64,000 bases of DNA from JBGPTK01 sp963797765 (GCA_963797765.1 CAWCQU010000003.1:1550001-1614000), one strand, 5' to 3'. Shown: positions 8,778 through 18,607, counted from the first letter of the stretch. Numbers and translations: made by a program. The notes: generated from the sequence alone by a model not told the origin.

Positions 8778-9627
8778 AAAAACGACTGCTGCCGTTACCG
8801 GCATGGACCCCATGCTCCCGGTGCCGTATCGGATTGCAAAGCTGCATCACGAGACGGTCGATACTTTTACGATCGAACTGGCCCCTTCAGACCACACCGG
8901 CAGCTTTTCCTTCCTGCCGGGCCAATTCAACATGATCTATGTGTTTGGCGTGGGTGAGGTGCCGATTTCCATCAGCAGCGATCCGCTAAATCCTCGGACA
9001 TTTCAGCATACGACGCGAGTGGTGGGTTCGGTGTCCAAAAGCATGGGGAGTCTGAAGAAAGGCGACGTGCTCGGGGTGCGTGGCCCGTTCGGGACCCATT
9101 GGCCTGTGGAAGAGGCCGAGGGCCGCGACGTCGTAGTGGTGACGGGCGGGATTGGACTTGCCCCGTTGCGTCCGGCGCTCTATCACTTGATGGCGCAGCG
9201 CGAAAAGTATCACAAGATCGTCTTGCTGTACGGAGCGCGCACGCCGGAAGATATTCTTTACCGGCGCGAACTGGAACGCTGGCGGAGCAAGTTTGACCTG
9301 GAAATTCAAGTCACGGTGGATCGTGGGACCCGCGACTGGCGCGGCAACGTGGGCGTGGTGACCACCATGATCGGGCGAGCTCCCTTTGATCCCACCAATA
9401 CCGTTGCTTTGGCGTGCGGCCCCGAGGTGATGATGCGATTCGCAGTGATGGAATTCCAACGGCGGGGCCTGCCCTCGAAAAAAATTTATCTTTCCATGGA
9501 ACGCAACATGAAATGTGCGATCGGATTCTGCGGACATTGTCAGTATGGGCCGGCGTTTATCTGTAAAGATGGTCCGGTATTTCGCTATGACCGCATCGAG
9601 CCCATCTTTGGCAAGGCGGAGATCTAA
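8761..9627 (+). CDS. hydG: [NiFe] hydrogenase gamma subunit, FAD/NAD(P)-binding
   Basis: Flavin reductase-like subunit that passes electrons between the hydrogenase FeS chain and NAD(P). The 288-residue protein has a ferredoxin-reductase FAD domain (FTIELAP, FLPGQFNMIYVFGVGEVPISISS), an NAD-binding domain (VVVTGGIGLAPLRPALY) and a C-terminal 2Fe-2S motif, CAIGFCGHCQYGPAFICKDG. This order is standard for HydG/AsrB. The ATG at 8761 overlaps the preceding cNMP-binding gene. Confidence 0.93.
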   Translation: MAPLPEKTTAAVTGMDPMLPVPYRIAKLHHETVDTFTIELAPSDHTGSFSFLPGQFNMIYVFGVGEVPISISSDPLNPRTFQHTTRVVGSVSKSMGSLKKGDVLGVRGPFGTHWPVEEAEGRDVVVVTGGIGLAPLRPALYHLMAQREKYHKIVLLYGARTPEDILYRRELERWRSKFDLEIQVTVDRGTRDWRGNVGVVTTMIGRAPFDPTNTVALACGPEVMMRFAVMEFQRRGLPSKKIYLSMERNMKCAIGFCGHCQYGPAFICKDGPVFRYDRIEPIFGKAEI

Positions 9628-9628
9628 C

Positions 9629-10408
9629 ATGGCTGGACGGCGTAAACCCAAGCTGGCGGTTTGGAAATTTGCTTCGTGCGATGGGTGCCAATTGAGCTTG
9701 CTGGATTGCGAGGATGAGTTGTTGGCGGTCGCCGGGGCTGTCGAAATCGCGAACTTTGTGGAAGCATCGAGAACCGTGGTGAAAGGCCCGTACGATTTGT
9801 CGCTCGTCGAGGGTTCGATCACCACGCCACACGATGAAGAGCGCATCCACAGTGTCCGCCGCGCCTCGAAGTTCCTGGTGACGATTGGGGCCTGCGCCAC
9901 CGCCGGCGGCATTCAGGCGCTTCGCAATTTCAAGGACGTGAAGGAATTCACATCGATTGTGTACGCGCGGCCCGAGTATATCGAAACGCTTAACAAATCG
10001 ACGCCGATCAGCGATCACGTCTATGTGGATTTCGAGCTGCGCGGCTGCCCCATCAACAAAATGCAATTAGTTGAAGTCATCTCGGCGTTTCTAAACAAGC
10101 GAAAACCGAATACACCGCCGCACAGCGTGTGCATCGATTGCAAGCGCCAGGGAACGGTGTGCGTGATGGTGGCGCACGGTACGCCTTGCCTCGGGCCGGT
10201 CACCCAAGCGGGCTGCGGCGCCATTTGCCCGGCTTACTCCCGCGGTTGCTATGGGTGCTTCGGGCCAAAGGAAACTCCCAACACCAAGTCTCTGAGCGTC
10301 TGGTGGCGAGGCCTGGGAGTTTCGGAATCCGACCTGGTGCGCGCTTACCGCGGATTCAATGCCTATGCCGACCCGTTCCGTAAAGAAAGTGAATCTCATG
10401 AAAGCTAA
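9629..10408 (+). CDS. hydD: [NiFe] hydrogenase small (delta) subunit
   Basis: FeS subunit that wires the NiFe site to the flavin subunit. ASCDGCQLSLLDCEDEL gives the proximal-cluster cysteines (C17, C20), GACATAGG and GCPIN follow, and the C-terminal half carries further cysteines in CIDCKRQGTVCV and GCYGCFGPKE. There is no Tat signal, so it is cytoplasmic, as expected for group 3. I chose ATG 9629 (259 residues), with GCGGAGA upstream and one base after the hydG stop. It overlaps the large-subunit gene by 11 bases. Confidence 0.95.
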   Translation: MAGRRKPKLAVWKFASCDGCQLSLLDCEDELLAVAGAVEIANFVEASRTVVKGPYDLSLVEGSITTPHDEERIHSVRRASKFLVTIGACATAGGIQALRNFKDVKEFTSIVYARPEYIETLNKSTPISDHVYVDFELRGCPINKMQLVEVISAFLNKRKPNTPPHSVCIDCKRQGTVCVMVAHGTPCLGPVTQAGCGAICPAYSRGCYGCFGPKETPNTKSLSVWWRGLGVSESDLVRAYRGFNAYADPFRKESESHES

Positions 10409-11687
10409 GACCATCAAGGTTGACTATTTGGCGCGCGTCGAGGGTGAAGGTTCCTTAATCGTCAAAATCCAAGGACGGCGGTTGACGGACGTGCAGTTGA
10501 AAATCTTCGAGCCGCCACGCTTCTTTGAGGCCTTTCTACGCGGCCGGAAATTTTCCGAGGTTCCCGATATCACGGCTCGCATTTGCGGAATCTGCCCGGT
10601 CGCCTACCAGATGAGCGCCTGCCATGCGATTGAAGATGCCTTCGGCGTGAAAGTGGAAGGCCCGCTTCGCGAGTTGCGCCGCCTGCTCTACTGCGGGGAA
10701 TGGATCGAAAGCCACGCCCTGCACATTTACTTGCTGCACGCGCCCGATTTCCTTGGTTACGAAGACGCGATCAGCATTGCGAAAGATCACCCGGAAGTGG
10801 TGCAGCGAGGCTTGCGCATCAAGAAAACCGGGAACGAGATTGTGAGCCTGCTCGGCGGCCGCGAAATCCATCCGATCAATGTGCGCGTCGGCGGATTCTA
10901 CCGGATTCCCAAGAAGAAGGATTTCGCGCTCATCGCCGAAAATCTAAAATGGGCACGCGACGCCGCCGTCGAGACGGTGCGCTGGGTGTCGGGATTCTCA
11001 TTTCCCGGCTTTGAACGCGACTATGAATTCGTCGCCCTCCGGCATCCCGAAGAATACCCGTTCAATCAGGGCCGTCTGGTATCCAACAAGGGCTTGGACA
11101 TCAATATCAGCGAATACGAACAACACTTTGTGGAAGAGCATGTGCCCCACTCCAACGCTCTCCATTCCAAGCTTAAAGAGCGTGGACCGTACTTCGTCGG
11201 CCCGTTGGCGCGCTATAACCTCAACTTCGATCGACTCTCTCCCTTGGCGCAGGAAACCGCGCGCGCTTCAGGGCTGGGCTCGGTGTGCCGCAATCCCTTC
11301 CAGAGCATTATCGTGCGGAGCGTCGAGTTGGTGTATGCCTGCGACGAGGCTTTGCGCATTCTGGATCAATTCGAAATGCCCGATCAGCCCGCCGTTGCGT
11401 TCGAGCCCCGGGCCGGCATCGGCTACGGATGTACGGAAGCGCCGCGCGGCATCCTCTATCACCGGTATCGTGTCGACGATCATGGGCTGATCCTCGACGC
11501 CAAAATTGTTCCACCCACTTCGCAGAACCAGAAAACCATCGAAAACGACCTATGGCAATTTGTGCAAGCAAATATGGATGTTCCAAAGGACACGCTGCAG
11601 TGGAAGTGCGAACAGGCAATTCGCAATTACGATCCTTGCATCTCCTGCGCCACACATTTCTTGAAACTGGAAATCGAGCGCCACTGA
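10398..11687 (+). CDS. hydA: [NiFe] hydrogenase large (alpha) catalytic subunit, group 3b type
   Basis: Carries the NiFe(CN)2CO site that oxidises or evolves H2. The L1 motif ARICGICPVAY supplies C63 and C66; the L2 motif DPCISCATH supplies C414 and C417. Nine residues follow H420 (FLKLEIERH), the extension expected to be cut off after metal insertion. Length (429 residues), lack of export signal and partner genes fit the NAD(P)-coupled group 3b (sulfhydrogenase) class. The physiological direction is not decided by sequence. No hypA-F accessory genes are in the window. Confidence 0.95.
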   Translation: MKAKTIKVDYLARVEGEGSLIVKIQGRRLTDVQLKIFEPPRFFEAFLRGRKFSEVPDITARICGICPVAYQMSACHAIEDAFGVKVEGPLRELRRLLYCGEWIESHALHIYLLHAPDFLGYEDAISIAKDHPEVVQRGLRIKKTGNEIVSLLGGREIHPINVRVGGFYRIPKKKDFALIAENLKWARDAAVETVRWVSGFSFPGFERDYEFVALRHPEEYPFNQGRLVSNKGLDINISEYEQHFVEEHVPHSNALHSKLKERGPYFVGPLARYNLNFDRLSPLAQETARASGLGSVCRNPFQSIIVRSVELVYACDEALRILDQFEMPDQPAVAFEPRAGIGYGCTEAPRGILYHRYRVDDHGLILDAKIVPPTSQNQKTIENDLWQFVQANMDVPKDTLQWKCEQAIRNYDPCISCATHFLKLEIERH

Positions 11688-11717
11688 GTGCCGCAGGGAT
11701 CACCCACAGGTGTCCCC

Positions 11718-12284
11718 ATGAGTTCCAAAGCAAATTCAACAATCCTGCTCATAGGAATTGGAAATCTCCTTCGCGGTGACGATGCCGTTGGACGCATCGC
11801 CGCCCAGCATCTCCGGCAGCGAAGCGTGCCCGCTCTCCGCGTGCTCGAACACGATGGTGAAGGTGCATCGTTAATGGAAGTATGGAAGAGCGAGCAGACG
11901 GTGATTGTGATCGACGCCATCTCATCGCGCAGGAAGCCCGGAACAATTCATAGATTTGACGTCACGCGTCATCCTTTACAGAAACGAATCCTGCATAGTT
12001 CAACGCATGCTTTCGGCTTACACGAGGCCATCCAGCTTGCGAAATCCTTGCAGCAACTCCCCGGCCGGCTGATCGTTTACGGAATCGAAGTGCAGTCCTC
12101 GGCAATCGGAACACCATTATCTGCTGTAGTGGAAAATGCGGTGCCGCGCCTGGTCGATCGCATCGTTCGGGAGGTGGAACTGCAATCCGGGACTTCCGAG
12201 CTTCGCGATCCACAACCGCAAAGCGGCGGAAGACGCAGCGCAGCCTCGTGGAGCTTAAAGTCGAGACTCAAGGGGCCGCGATGA
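11718..12284 (+). CDS. Hydrogenase maturation endopeptidase (HyaD/HycI family)
   Basis: Removes the C-terminal extension of the large subunit after nickel insertion. The N-terminal motif ILLIGIGNLLRGDDAVGRIAA contains the GxGNxLxxDD signature with the metal-sensing aspartate, and HAFGLHEAIQLA is a second conserved segment. I start at ATG 11718 because it puts the signature close to the N-terminus as in the family; a GTG at 11688 is possible. Its 3' end overlaps the convergent sugar dehydrogenase gene by 17 bases. Confidence 0.9.
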   Translation: MSSKANSTILLIGIGNLLRGDDAVGRIAAQHLRQRSVPALRVLEHDGEGASLMEVWKSEQTVIVIDAISSRRKPGTIHRFDVTRHPLQKRILHSSTHAFGLHEAIQLAKSLQQLPGRLIVYGIEVQSSAIGTPLSAVVENAVPRLVDRIVREVELQSGTSELRDPQPQSGGRRSAASWSLKSRLKGPR

Positions 12285-13494
12285 GATGCATCACCGCGCC
12301 GTTTCCATAATCCACAAGATAAAGTTCACCGGACGTATCCTGGCCAAACGCGCTGACAGTCAGGTTGTGATCTAAGATTCCGGTTACAGTCCAGTTTCCG
12401 GAGGAATCCTGTTTCAGCCCCCACACATGTCCGCTCGAAAGGTCGCCGTAAACGTATGTTCCCACCAGGGCGCTAATCGCTGTGCCGCGATAGACAAACC
12501 CGCCGATGATTGCTGTGCCGCCGGCCGAACTGTGGTCATATTCGGCAATCGGGGCCGTCAACCCCGTCATATTGCACGAAGCCGTTCCCGGCGGGTAACA
12601 ATGATTCCCTTCCATAATGTTCCAACCGTAGTTTCCGCCCTTCATTCCGATGTCCACTTCCTCCCAGTTGCCCTGCCCCACGTCGCCGATCATCAGTTGT
12701 CCGCCGGAACGGTCGAACGAAAACCGCCAGGGATTGCGAAGTCCGTAGGCAAAGATCTCGGGCGCCCCGCCACCACTGGCAAACGGATTATCCGTTGGAA
12801 TCGCGTACTGCTTCCCGGACGCGAACGGCATATCCACGCCAATCCGCAGGATTTTGCCCAATAAGACATTTTTATTCTGACCGTTTCCCAAGGGGTCGCC
12901 GCCGCTTCCGCCATCGCCAAACGCGATATAGAGAAAACCGTCAGGACCAAAGGCAAGTTGCCCTCCCTTGTGGTTGGGGAACGGCTGATTCACGATCAGC
13001 AATTGCCGCTCGCTCGCCGGGTCGGCCTGGTTGGGACTTGTGGCGGGCACTGTAAATTCCGAGATAACCGTTTGGAGTTGGGAGCCGACCGTTCGCGTGT
13101 AGTCTACGAAGAATCGGCGGTTTGTGCTGAAGCTTGGATGAAACGCCAACCCGAGAAGTCCCGTTTCGCTCCCAGACGTGACGATTGGCGTAATGTCAAG
13201 AAACGGGGTCACTACCACCGCGCCGTTCTGAACGATTCGAATGGTGCCGCCCTGCTCGATGATGAAGATTCTATTCGTGCCGTCGCTCGGCGTTTCGAAT
13301 CCAAGGGGCAAGGACAATCCTGAGACGAAACCCGATAGCGCCAGTTGAGGAGGCGGCCCAGTCGGGGTGGGTGTAGGAGTTGGGGTGGGGCTCGATCCGC
13401 CGCCGCTGGTTGTTGCGGAACCGCAACCACCCAATAAAAGGAGCATCGCAAGGACTACGCATGGCCTCGAGAACCAGTGCTCGAATGACTTCAT
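12268..13494 (-). CDS. Lipoprotein PQQ-dependent sugar (glucose/sorbosone-type) dehydrogenase
   Basis: A 408-residue protein of the soluble aldose dehydrogenase (YliI/GSDH) beta-propeller family that oxidises sugars in the periplasm with PQQ. A signal with lipobox (LLLLGGCGS) is followed by a low-complexity linker of PT repeats, then GLSLPLGFETPSDGTNRIFIIEQ, FPNHKGGQLAFGPDGFLYIAFGDGG (catalytic-His and calcium region) and GLRNPWRFSFDR. The PT linker probably holds the domain away from the membrane. Substrate and cofactor are inferred from the family. Transcribed towards the hydrogenase operon. Confidence 0.9.
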   Translation of the reverse strand: MKSFEHWFSRPCVVLAMLLLLGGCGSATTSGGGSSPTPTPTPTPTGPPPQLALSGFVSGLSLPLGFETPSDGTNRIFIIEQGGTIRIVQNGAVVVTPFLDITPIVTSGSETGLLGLAFHPSFSTNRRFFVDYTRTVGSQLQTVISEFTVPATSPNQADPASERQLLIVNQPFPNHKGGQLAFGPDGFLYIAFGDGGSGGDPLGNGQNKNVLLGKILRIGVDMPFASGKQYAIPTDNPFASGGGAPEIFAYGLRNPWRFSFDRSGGQLMIGDVGQGNWEEVDIGMKGGNYGWNIMEGNHCYPPGTASCNMTGLTAPIAEYDHSSAGGTAIIGGFVYRGTAISALVGTYVYGDLSSGHVWGLKQDSSGNWTVTGILDHNLTVSAFGQDTSGELYLVDYGNGAVMHLIAAP

Positions 13495-13655
13495 TTGGGT
13501 TCACCCAGCCTTAGGCTAGCCCCTTATTTCACCAGCTCAAATAGTACCTGGTTCTCTTTTCCTCTGCCGAACTGGCAGCGCTGCATAGGCCGGACGGTTC
13601 TGCTATCATCTTGATGAGCAAGAGGTATTGAAAGTTTCGCGGTCCACGGTTCCCA

Positions 13656-14729
13656 ATGCCGAGTCCCGGAGTGCCGATAAATCGAAAGAGCTTGTTCCTC
13701 CGCGCCTGCGGGCACGAACCGGTGGAGCGTGTCCCTGTCTGGATCATGCGCCAGGCAGGACGCTATCTCCCCGATTATCGCGCGCTTCGAGCCAAGCATT
13801 CTTTCCTCGAAGTCTGCAAGACGCCCGATCTTGCAGCGGAAGTCTCGCTGCAGCCGTTTCGTCAGATCGGCGTGGATGCTGTAATCGTTTTCTCCGACAT
13901 TTTGATCGTAGCCGAGGCCATGGGCCAGCCGCTCGAAATCGGGGAAGGCGCTCCAGTGCTGGGAAATCCCGTGCGCGACCAGGCCGCGGTTGCCTCGTTG
14001 CGCGATTTCGATCCCGAGCAGGAAACCAGATTTGTTGGCGACGCGATTCGCGCCATCGCGCGCGAAGCCGGCCCGGATGTTCCCGTGCTCGGATTTGCCG
14101 CGGCGCCCTGGACTCTGGCTTGCTACATGATCGAAGGGCAGGCACGCGGCGAGTGTGTCGCAGCCAAGCAAATGATGCATTCCGAGCCGCACCTGTTGCA
14201 CGATTTGCTCGAAAAGCTTGCCCACGCCACCGCCCGCTACCTTAAATCGCAGATTGCCGCAGGCGCCGCAGCCGTGCAATTGTTCGATACCTGGGCAGGC
14301 GAACTCGCCCGCGCGGAATACGACGCGTTCGAACTGCCCGCGATACAATTAGTGATCGATGAACTCGATCCCGGACTCACTCCTGTGATTTTGTATGCGA
14401 AAGCCGCCGGGCACTTGCTTGGCAGCCTCGAAAAGACCGGCGCGAATGTTTTGAGCGTCGATTGGCGAATTGACCTGGCCGAAGCGCGGCGGTTTCTAAA
14501 ATATAAAGTCGCCCTGCAAGGCAATATCGATCCGATCGTGCTTCTCAGCGGCGAAGAAAACGCGCGTCAAGCCGCACGCGCTGCAATTGAGAAGACGCAG
14601 GGCGTCGGGCATATCTTGAACCTGGGGCATGGAATTTTGCCGTCGACTCCCGTGGAAAATGCGCGGGCATTTGTCGAGGCGGGCCAATCGGTAACGATTC
14701 CAGCCCGCGCGACGATTGGACAGCCGTAA
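13656..14729 (+). CDS. hemE: Uroporphyrinogen decarboxylase
   Basis: Converts uroporphyrinogen III to coproporphyrinogen III. PVWIMRQAGRYLPDYR is the family signature near the N-terminus; VFSDILIVAEAMG carries the catalytic aspartate region and ILNLGHGILPSTPVENA the C-terminal signature. The 357-residue length is normal. It begins a second heme cluster, hemE-hemN-hemG, on the opposite strand from hemACDBL and about 7 kb away. Confidence 0.97.
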   Translation: MPSPGVPINRKSLFLRACGHEPVERVPVWIMRQAGRYLPDYRALRAKHSFLEVCKTPDLAAEVSLQPFRQIGVDAVIVFSDILIVAEAMGQPLEIGEGAPVLGNPVRDQAAVASLRDFDPEQETRFVGDAIRAIAREAGPDVPVLGFAAAPWTLACYMIEGQARGECVAAKQMMHSEPHLLHDLLEKLAHATARYLKSQIAAGAAAVQLFDTWAGELARAEYDAFELPAIQLVIDELDPGLTPVILYAKAAGHLLGSLEKTGANVLSVDWRIDLAEARRFLKYKVALQGNIDPIVLLSGEENARQAARAAIEKTQGVGHILNLGHGILPSTPVENARAFVEAGQSVTIPARATIGQP

Positions 14730-14836
14730 GTTTTAGCGGATCTTTTCTTTCTGCGGTCTCTGCGCCTCTGCGGTGAATGCCTTACGCGCAGCGCCGCAGC
14801 GGCACCTGAAACGTACAAAGGCACGAAGAATCGAAA

Positions 14837-16249
14837 ATGCCGATCAACGATAGCAGCGAATCGTTTGCCCCCGCGACGCTCGAAGTCTCCGAAGACTTCC
14901 TCGCGAAATATAATCGCCCCGGCCCCCGCTACACCAGTTATCCCACCGCGCCGGTGTGGCAGGACAATATCGGACCAGACGATCTTGAAAGCATTTTCGC
15001 CGGCGCCGATCAGGCTGCCACTCCTGTTTCTCTTTACATGCATCTGCCGTTTTGCGAAAGCCTTTGTCTTTTCTGCGCGTGCAATGTATCGATTCAGAAA
15101 GATAAGTCGGTCGCGGTTCCTTATCTCCGCACTCTGAAGAGTGAAATCGATCACGTGAGCCGCTTTGTCTCCCGCAAACGCCTCGTCAGCCAATTCCACT
15201 GGGGCGGCGGCACTCCAACCTACCTAAGCCCTGCGCAACTCGAAGATCTTTTCACCTACACACAGGAACGCTTCACGTTTGGGGCAGATGCAGAAATCGG
15301 AATCGAGGTGGACCCTCGCGTCACCAGCCACGCGCATTTGGAAACGCTGCGCCGCATGGGATTCAATCGGCTCAGCATGGGAGTACAGGACTTCACTCCC
15401 ATCGTGCAGGAAACAATCCATCGCGTTCAACCTTACGAAATGACGCGCGACCTGATCGCCGCCGCGCGATCTCTCGGCTTCGATAGCATCAACGTGGATT
15501 TAATTTACGGGCTACCATACCAGACGGCGCAAAGTTTCGGCGAGACCGTGAACCAGATTCTCACCCTCGCGCCGGATCGCGTGGCGATGTTCAGCTACGC
15601 TCACGTTCCCTGGCTGAAAAAGCAGCAAGGCTCATTTGCCGGGCACTTGCCCGAAGGCATGGAAAAATTCCGCATCTTCCGCATCGGCCTCGAGGAATTC
15701 ACTTCCGCCGGCTATTCCTATATCGGCATGGATCATTTCGCGAAGCCGGAAGACGAACTCGCCGTAGCCCAGCGCAATCGCACTTTGCACCGCAATTTTC
15801 AGGGTTACACCACCAAGGCGGGCTCCGACCTTTACGGTATGGGCGTCAGCGCGATCAGCGGAATTGGCGCCGCCTATGCCCAAAATCGCCGCGAACTCCC
15901 CGCCTATGAATCCGCAGTCGCCGCTCGCGGCCTAGCCACCATGCGTGGATACCGGCTCACGCGCGACGACGAAATCCGCCGCTCGGTAATCAACCGGCTG
16001 CTCTGCCACACCGTCATTCGCAAACAAGAAGTGGAGCGCGAGTTTTCGATTACATTCGATTCCTATTTCGCTACCGAACTTGCGGAACTGGCGCCGTGCC
16101 TGGCCGACGGCCTTGCCACCATGACGGCCGAGGAAATCCGTGTGACTTCCCTGGGGAGAATTTTCATCCGCAACGTGGCCATGCCCTTCGATCTTTACTT
16201 GCGCGAACAGAAAATGGATAGCCGCCCGCTATTCTCTAAAACGTTGTAG
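14837..16249 (+). CDS. hemN: Oxygen-independent coproporphyrinogen III oxidase (radical SAM)
   Basis: Anaerobic-type oxidative decarboxylation of coproporphyrinogen III to protoporphyrinogen IX. The radical-SAM motif CESLCLFCAC (CxxxCxxCxC, as in genuine HemN) lies in YMHLPFCESLC; GPRYTSYPTAPVW is the typical N-terminus, and HWGGGTPTYLSP and GIEVDPR are SAM- and substrate-binding motifs. At 470 residues it is a full-length HemN, not the shorter HemW. About 108 bases follow hemE and 28 precede hemG. Confidence 0.96.
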   Translation: MPINDSSESFAPATLEVSEDFLAKYNRPGPRYTSYPTAPVWQDNIGPDDLESIFAGADQAATPVSLYMHLPFCESLCLFCACNVSIQKDKSVAVPYLRTLKSEIDHVSRFVSRKRLVSQFHWGGGTPTYLSPAQLEDLFTYTQERFTFGADAEIGIEVDPRVTSHAHLETLRRMGFNRLSMGVQDFTPIVQETIHRVQPYEMTRDLIAAARSLGFDSINVDLIYGLPYQTAQSFGETVNQILTLAPDRVAMFSYAHVPWLKKQQGSFAGHLPEGMEKFRIFRIGLEEFTSAGYSYIGMDHFAKPEDELAVAQRNRTLHRNFQGYTTKAGSDLYGMGVSAISGIGAAYAQNRRELPAYESAVAARGLATMRGYRLTRDDEIRRSVINRLLCHTVIRKQEVEREFSITFDSYFATELAELAPCLADGLATMTAEEIRVTSLGRIFIRNVAMPFDLYLREQKMDSRPLFSKTL

Positions 16250-16277
16250 CCCGGGTGCTCTGGAAACGAGGAATCAC

Positions 16278-17644
16278 GTGCAGGTGATTGTCATTGGCGG
16301 CGGCATCTCCGGTCTCTGCTGCGCGTATCGCCTTCGCGAATTGGGCGCTTCGGTAACCCTGCTCGAAGCCTCCGACCGCGTCGGCGGCATGATTCACACC
16401 GTCGAACGCGATGGATTTCTCTTCGAGCTCGGCCCGCAGAGTTTTCTCACCACCGATCTGCTGCGAAATCTGATCAGCTCTCTCAATTTGGATTCAGAAT
16501 CTCTTGCCGCTGATCCCAAATTGCCCCGTTACATCCTGAAAAAAAGCCGCCTGCAGGCTGCTCCCTTGTCTCCCGGCGGTTTGGCCGGGACTTCCCTGCT
16601 GAGCGCGCGAACCCGCATGCGAATTTTCACCGAGCTGCTGCGAAAATCCAAGCCGCCCGAAGCCGACGAATCCGTCGCCGCGTTTATTCGCCGCAAGTTT
16701 GGACCCGACCTGCTGGAAAATTTAGCCGGACCTTTTGTTTCCGGAATCTATGCGGGCGACCCCGAGAAGCTGAGCATGCGCAGCGCCTTCCCGCAAATCC
16801 ACAAATTCGAACAGGAATTCGGCAGCGTAATACGCGGCGCGATGAAATCGCGTCCAGCCAAGGGCAAGCCGCGGCCCGCGCTTGCCTCTTTCCGCCACGG
16901 CGTCGCGACGCTGGCGCGCACGCTCGCTCACTCGCTGGGCAGCGCCATCCGCTTTCAAACCAGCGTCGATAGAATCGAAGCCAACGGCGGTAACGCAGCC
17001 CCGAGATTTCGCGTTACGCATCACGCGCGGAAGCCGTCCGGAAGACCTCCCGGCTGAGGCCGTTGTGTCAGCCGTTCCCACTCCTGTCGCAGGACGAATC
17101 GCCGCGCCTGTCTCCACTCGCTGCGCTGAGCTTCTCGCCCAGATTCCCTACGCTCCCGTAGCCGTGGTGGCTTTGGGCTACCGCCGCGAACATATAGCCC
17201 GGCCGCTGAATGGTTTTGGTTTCCTGGTACCGCGCAGTGAAAATTTTCGCATTCTGGGCACCGTGTGGAATTCTTCGCTTTTTCCCGGCCGCGCGCCGGA
17301 AGACTCGGTTTTGCTCACCAGTTTCGTCGGTGGCGCCACCGATCCTTCCGCTGTCCAACTGCATGACGATGCCCTCGCCGCGGCGGTGGAAGGCGAATTG
17401 GAGGGAGTGATGGTCACACCGCCAAACCGATCGCCAGAATGATGCATCGCTACGAACGCGCGCTGCCGCAGTACAACCTGGGCCATGGCCAGATTGTTGC
17501 CGGATTAAAAGAAGAACAATCCCGCCATCCCGGGCTTGTTTCTTGCGGGAAATTATCTGGAAGGGCCTTCCATCGGCAGTTGCGTGGAACAAGCCTACGA
17601 CACCGCCGAAAATGTTTACCGCTATCCTCGCCGCGTTCCGTTGA
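16278..17644 (+). pseudogene. hemG: Protoporphyrinogen oxidase (HemG/HemY type), interrupted by three frameshifts
   Basis: The flavoprotein that should oxidise protoporphyrinogen IX. The N-terminal FAD motif VIGGGISGLCCAYRLRELGA is intact, but the frame changes three times: near 17020-17045 (+1), at 17413-17415 (one G missing in a G-run, so VM-GHTAKPIARMMHRY would otherwise read on) and at 17538 (an extra G before FLAGNYLEGPSIGSCVEQA). Rejoined fragments give a normal PPOX order, ending near ENVYRY. The true stop is unclear; I end at a TGA in the third frame. Either recent decay or local sequence error; neighbouring genes are intact. Confidence 0.8.
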
Positions 17645-17672
17645 CCGTGCAGGCAGAAAATCAGGTCGGCAA

Positions 17673-18212
17673 TCATGCCTTCCGGTGCTGTGGCCGCCGC
17701 TTGTACCGGTGCGCCAGCCGGATTTTCCGCCGTTCGCCCGCCTCGCGAAATCGCCGGCGGTCTTCGGCAGTCTCCAGAATCAACGGCGCAATTTTCCGGG
17801 CTTCGCGGTTTTCATCGATCGCCACAAATGTCAAATACGCGCTCGAGGTGTGCCTTCGTTCGCCGGTCAGCACATTTTCCGAAAACACTTTCACTCCTAC
17901 TTCCAACGAGGTATTGAAAACGCGGTTCACGCTCGATTTCAGCACGATCAGCTCGCCCACTCGAATCGGGCTGCGAAAATCGAGATAATCCACCGAAGCC
18001 GTCACCACGTAACTATTCGAATGCCGGTGCGCCGCAATCGCGCTGGCCACGTCGATCAAGTGCATCACCCGGCCGCCCAGCATGTTTCCCAAAACGTTCG
18101 CGTCGTTGGGCAGCACCACTTCGGTCATCTCCGAGCGCGAAAAACTCACCGGCTTCCCTTCCATCGGCCGGTATTGTTGAACCACCGCGTCTTCCGTCTC
18201 GCTTTTCTTCAT
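17673..18212 (-). CDS. Acyl-CoA thioesterase, hotdog fold (YciA-like)
   Basis: Hydrolyses acyl-CoA thioesters in the cytoplasm. The 179-residue protein has the hotdog signature NDANVLGNMLGGRVMHLID, with the catalytic Asn/Asp region, then VVTASVDYLDFRSPIRVGE. The C-terminal 25 residues are strongly basic. I chose ATG 18212 (MKKSETED); upstream in-frame sequence lacks family similarity. It is convergent with the broken hemG and divergent from the TPR gene, with a 71-base gap. Confidence 0.88.
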   Translation of the reverse strand: MKKSETEDAVVQQYRPMEGKPVSFSRSEMTEVVLPNDANVLGNMLGGRVMHLIDVASAIAAHRHSNSYVVTASVDYLDFRSPIRVGELIVLKSSVNRVFNTSLEVGVKVFSENVLTGERRHTSSAYLTFVAIDENREARKIAPLILETAEDRRRFREAGERRKIRLAHRYKRRPQHRKA

Positions 18213-18238
18213 TGGATGCTCGATCCTCTGTCGTTTTT

Positions 18239-18268
18239 TTGTGCGGATCATCCGGAAGCCGCTATAAT
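18239..18268 (+). promoter_or_regulatory. Candidate sigma-70 promoter for the TPR gene
   Basis: A perfect TATAAT at 18263-18268 lies 18 bases after TTGTGC (weak -35) and 15 bases before the ATG at 18284. The predicted leader is very short. Confidence 0.4.
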
Positions 18269-18283
18269 ACGCGCATCGAACCC

Positions 18284-18607
18284 ATGACCCAAACGCAGAA
18301 GTCGCGCCGGGAAGTCCTCGAAAATTTCGTAAGCGCCAAGCCCGATGACGCATTTGCGCGTTACGGCTTGGCGCTGGAATGCGCCAAGCTTGGCGACGAT
18401 TCCGCCGCCGTCGACAACTTCAAGCTGCTGCTCAAATCGCATCCCGAGTATGTGGCAGGTTACTTCCAGTATGGACAATTGCTTGCCCGCCTCGGTCAAA
18501 TTCCCGAAGCGCGCCAGATTCTTTCCGCCGGGGTCGAAGCCGCACAGATGGCCGGCGATTTCCACGCTCGCGATGAAGCGCAAGCGGCCCTGCAAGCCCT
18601 CGGCTAA
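18284..18607 (+). CDS. Small TPR-repeat protein
   Basis: A 107-residue cytoplasmic protein with two or three tetratricopeptide-type helix pairs (PDDAFARYGLALECAKLGD, PEYVAGYFQYGQLLARLGQ, EARQILSAGVEAA). Such proteins are protein-interaction scaffolds; no partner is evident. Start ATG 18284 directly follows the candidate promoter. The next gene (Lon-N domain protein) is 112 bases downstream. Confidence 0.75.
   Translation: MTQTQKSRREVLENFVSAKPDDAFARYGLALECAKLGDDSAAVDNFKLLLKSHPEYVAGYFQYGQLLARLGQIPEARQILSAGVEAAQMAGDFHARDEAQAALQALG

Noticed and set aside
13524..14348. 274-codon minus-strand frame
   Set aside because: Antisense to intact hemE; no domain features.
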